DNA from: Candidatus Uhrbacteria bacterium
GTDB lineage: Bacteria > Patescibacteriota > Patescibacteriia > 2-12-FULL-60-25
Direction of reading: 5' to 3'
Assembly (NCBI GenBank): GCA_023246415.1
Contig: JAHFIK010000001.1
Location: 32,912-38,587 of the forward strand
DNA: 5,676 bases
The translations under genes and the position numbers were made by a program. How positions within the stretch are numbered: position 1 is the stretch's first letter; the number at the start of each line of letters is the position of its first letter. This document shows positions 4,457 through 5,676 of this stretch, in pieces. The notes beneath the pieces are model-generated. The model searched no databases. It was not told the DNA's origin and saw nothing but the letters and a program-made list of their open reading frames with translations.

Positions 4457-5676
4457 ATGAAAACCTCCTATCCCTCCTGGGTCCTCCCCGTTGTTGCTGC
4501 CGCTGGTGCCGTGTTTGGTGCGTTAGTGATTACCGCGGTCTTCATCTCTCAAACCCCACAGACGAATCGGTCGTCAGTGACCGGGACGTCTGGCGTTGTG
4601 CCAACGGTTCAGGCGCCGTCTGGAGAGACGACGTCGACAGACGTCACGGCAACGTCTACTGCAGACGTACAGACAACGAGTACCGCAATCACGGTTGACT
4701 GGTATCAAAAAGGCGTGGAGATTCCGCGTTCAAAGATGTTTGATCTGTTAAAACATGCAACAGATGAACAGAAACTGAAATCAATGCTCGCGGTGAAACC
4801 GGAGGATCCTTCCCCGAACGGCGATGATGGATTTATCGGTGTTCAACAGCTGTGGAAACAAGGAGATGTTCATGGCGGCGCATACGATGGCGGTGCTGTC
4901 TATGTCATTGATCTGTTCGGGTACCAGCCGTTTGGCGAAAATCGGTTCCAGTTTGTGTTGAGCAAGGACGGATCCTTAGTTGGTTCCATTGATCGTGGAG
5001 GTGATGAGAAACAGGCGCAGGGCCAATCACTCCTGTCATCAATCGGCTTGATCAGCACAGATTCGCTCACCGTTGCGGATGCTATCGCCCCAGCTCTCCT
5101 TCATATTCACGGTCGGGAAGTGAAGCTTGCGGCGTCGGTTGGGTATTATGAGGTGGACCCGATTCAGAACAATGTGCGTGTCATGAAGGCCGTCGCAACA
5201 TCAGACGAGGGAATCGTATTTCACGATTCAAGTCAGCCAGGGAGCTGTCTCATCTCTGTGTTTGCTGGCGGATACGTTGTTCACTACAACGCGACCCTTC
5301 CCTTCAAGGAAGGTGCAAAGCAAAACGGGAATCCGATGATCGGTTTGCTTGATGTTGATTGGATCGATGGGTATGCGAATACCAACGAATATCTGGGTCA
5401 GGTGTTTGGCGGATGTATGACTGGTGGCGATTGCGCGAATACCGTTTCTGCAAAAGATGTTGGTCCGGAATCGAATTTGATGCTTATCGGAACCGAACGG
5501 ACGACCGGGGATCGGCTGTATGCGCCGAAGGATCCCGTCTCGCATCCGTTGGTCCAAAAAGCGTATGACATGTGGTATGTGCCGGGGGATCAAAAACCGA
5601 CGATTCGAGAAATGATTGCGCAGATGAAGGTTCCGATCTTTTTCTGGAAGGATCCGGCAGGTCGCTGGGTTGAATT
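4457..5676 (+). CDS. Anchored surface protein of unknown family, 3' end missing
   Basis: The frame is open from the ATG at 4457 to the window edge: 406 complete codons and two further bases. Residues 1-8 (MKTSYPSW) precede one hydrophobic helix at about 9-30, a signal anchor. Residues about 31-78 are a linker rich in Thr, Ser, Val and Ala, typical of exposed tethers. From about 80 a folded domain begins (VDWYQKGVEIPRSKMFDLLKHA) that continues past the edge. It is rich in Gly, Asp and aromatics and has three visible cysteines (264, 320, 326), the last two in GGCMTGGDCAN. I see no catalytic motif and no family I can name. The start is the first ATG before the anchor; no Shine-Dalgarno precedes it, only a pyrimidine tract (CATCCTTTTT). 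It is separated from the CapA fusion by the hairpin, so it may be read through from that operon or have its own promoter. That it is a real gene is supported by long openness, anchor-linker-domain design and codon use like its neighbours. Confidence 0.8.
   Translation, partial: MKTSYPSWVLPVVAAAGAVFGALVITAVFISQTPQTNRSSVTGTSGVVPTVQAPSGETTSTDVTATSTADVQTTSTAITVDWYQKGVEIPRSKMFDLLKHATDEQKLKSMLAVKPEDPSPNGDDGFIGVQQLWKQGDVHGGAYDGGAVYVIDLFGYQPFGENRFQFVLSKDGSLVGSIDRGGDEKQAQGQSLLSSIGLISTDSLTVADAIAPALLHIHGREVKLAASVGYYEVDPIQNNVRVMKAVATSDEGIVFHDSSQPGSCLISVFAGGYVVHYNATLPFKEGAKQNGNPMIGLLDVDWIDGYANTNEYLGQVFGGCMTGGDCANTVSAKDVGPESNLMLIGTERTTGDRLYAPKDPVSHPLVQKAYDMWYVPGDQKPTIREMIAQMKVPIFFWKDPAGRWVE

Noticed and set aside
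4652..4675. ACGTCT/AGACGT palindromes in the tether of the last gene as an operator
   Set aside because: They fall within a Thr/Ser-rich coding linker where ACG, ACT and TCT codons recur, so short palindromes are expected from codon use.
1..5676. Minus-strand open frames, such as 5228-5593 and 1381-1803
   Set aside because: They lie opposite clearly coding + strand genes, have no recognisable domains or starts, and read as Arg/His/Ser-rich shadow sequence.

Overview
The window looks like part of a Patescibacteria (Candidate Phyla Radiation) genome. I infer this from the kinds of proteins present, not from a marker gene. They include a lipoprotein with Gmad2 followed by GerMN, a membrane-anchored MEMO-like plus CapA-like fusion, and a small anchored Cys-rich protein with a C-x3-GG-x-W start. 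No gene start has a clear Shine-Dalgarno sequence. A lineage near Uhrbacteria or Magasanikbacteria would fit the roughly even base composition, but that is a guess. TGA serves as a genuine stop twice (2041-2043 and 2469-2471), so the UGA=Gly code of Gracilibacteria and Absconditabacteria does not apply.

Layout: all six genes are on the + strand, with very little non-coding DNA and no gene-free stretch above about 105 bases. At the left edge is the C-terminal part of a C39-like (papain-fold) cysteine peptidase (2-466). A 104-base gap follows, holding an AT-only inverted repeat and six perfect copies of an 8-bp unit (517-564). Next is a small anchored protein with a ten-cysteine C-terminal domain (571-1008). 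After an 84-base gap with a possible promoter comes a three-gene block joined by two 4-base stop/start overlaps: a Gmad2-GerMN lipoprotein (1093-2043), a four-helix membrane protein of unknown family (2040-2471), and a 638-residue MEMO-like/CapA fusion (2468-4384). A perfect 21-bp inverted repeat made of GGTAAAC-type heptamers covers the end of the fusion gene. It is followed by an unrecognised anchored surface protein that runs off the right edge (4457-5676).

How the genes work together: every product whose N-terminus is visible carries a membrane anchor or lipobox, so this is a cell-envelope region. The overlapping trio is the likeliest functional unit: an outward-facing lipoprotein, an integral membrane protein, and an anchored enzyme with an intact CapA metallophosphoesterase-like site. 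The substrate is unknown.

Most worth a second look are the trio as an envelope module, the cysteine-free MEMO-like domain placed outside the cell, and the short-unit tandem repeats. Those repeats sit in a leader, inside the 5' coding region of the CapA fusion, and in a hairpin at its end. Their unit lengths (8 and 7 bp) would change leader length or reading frame if copy number varied.
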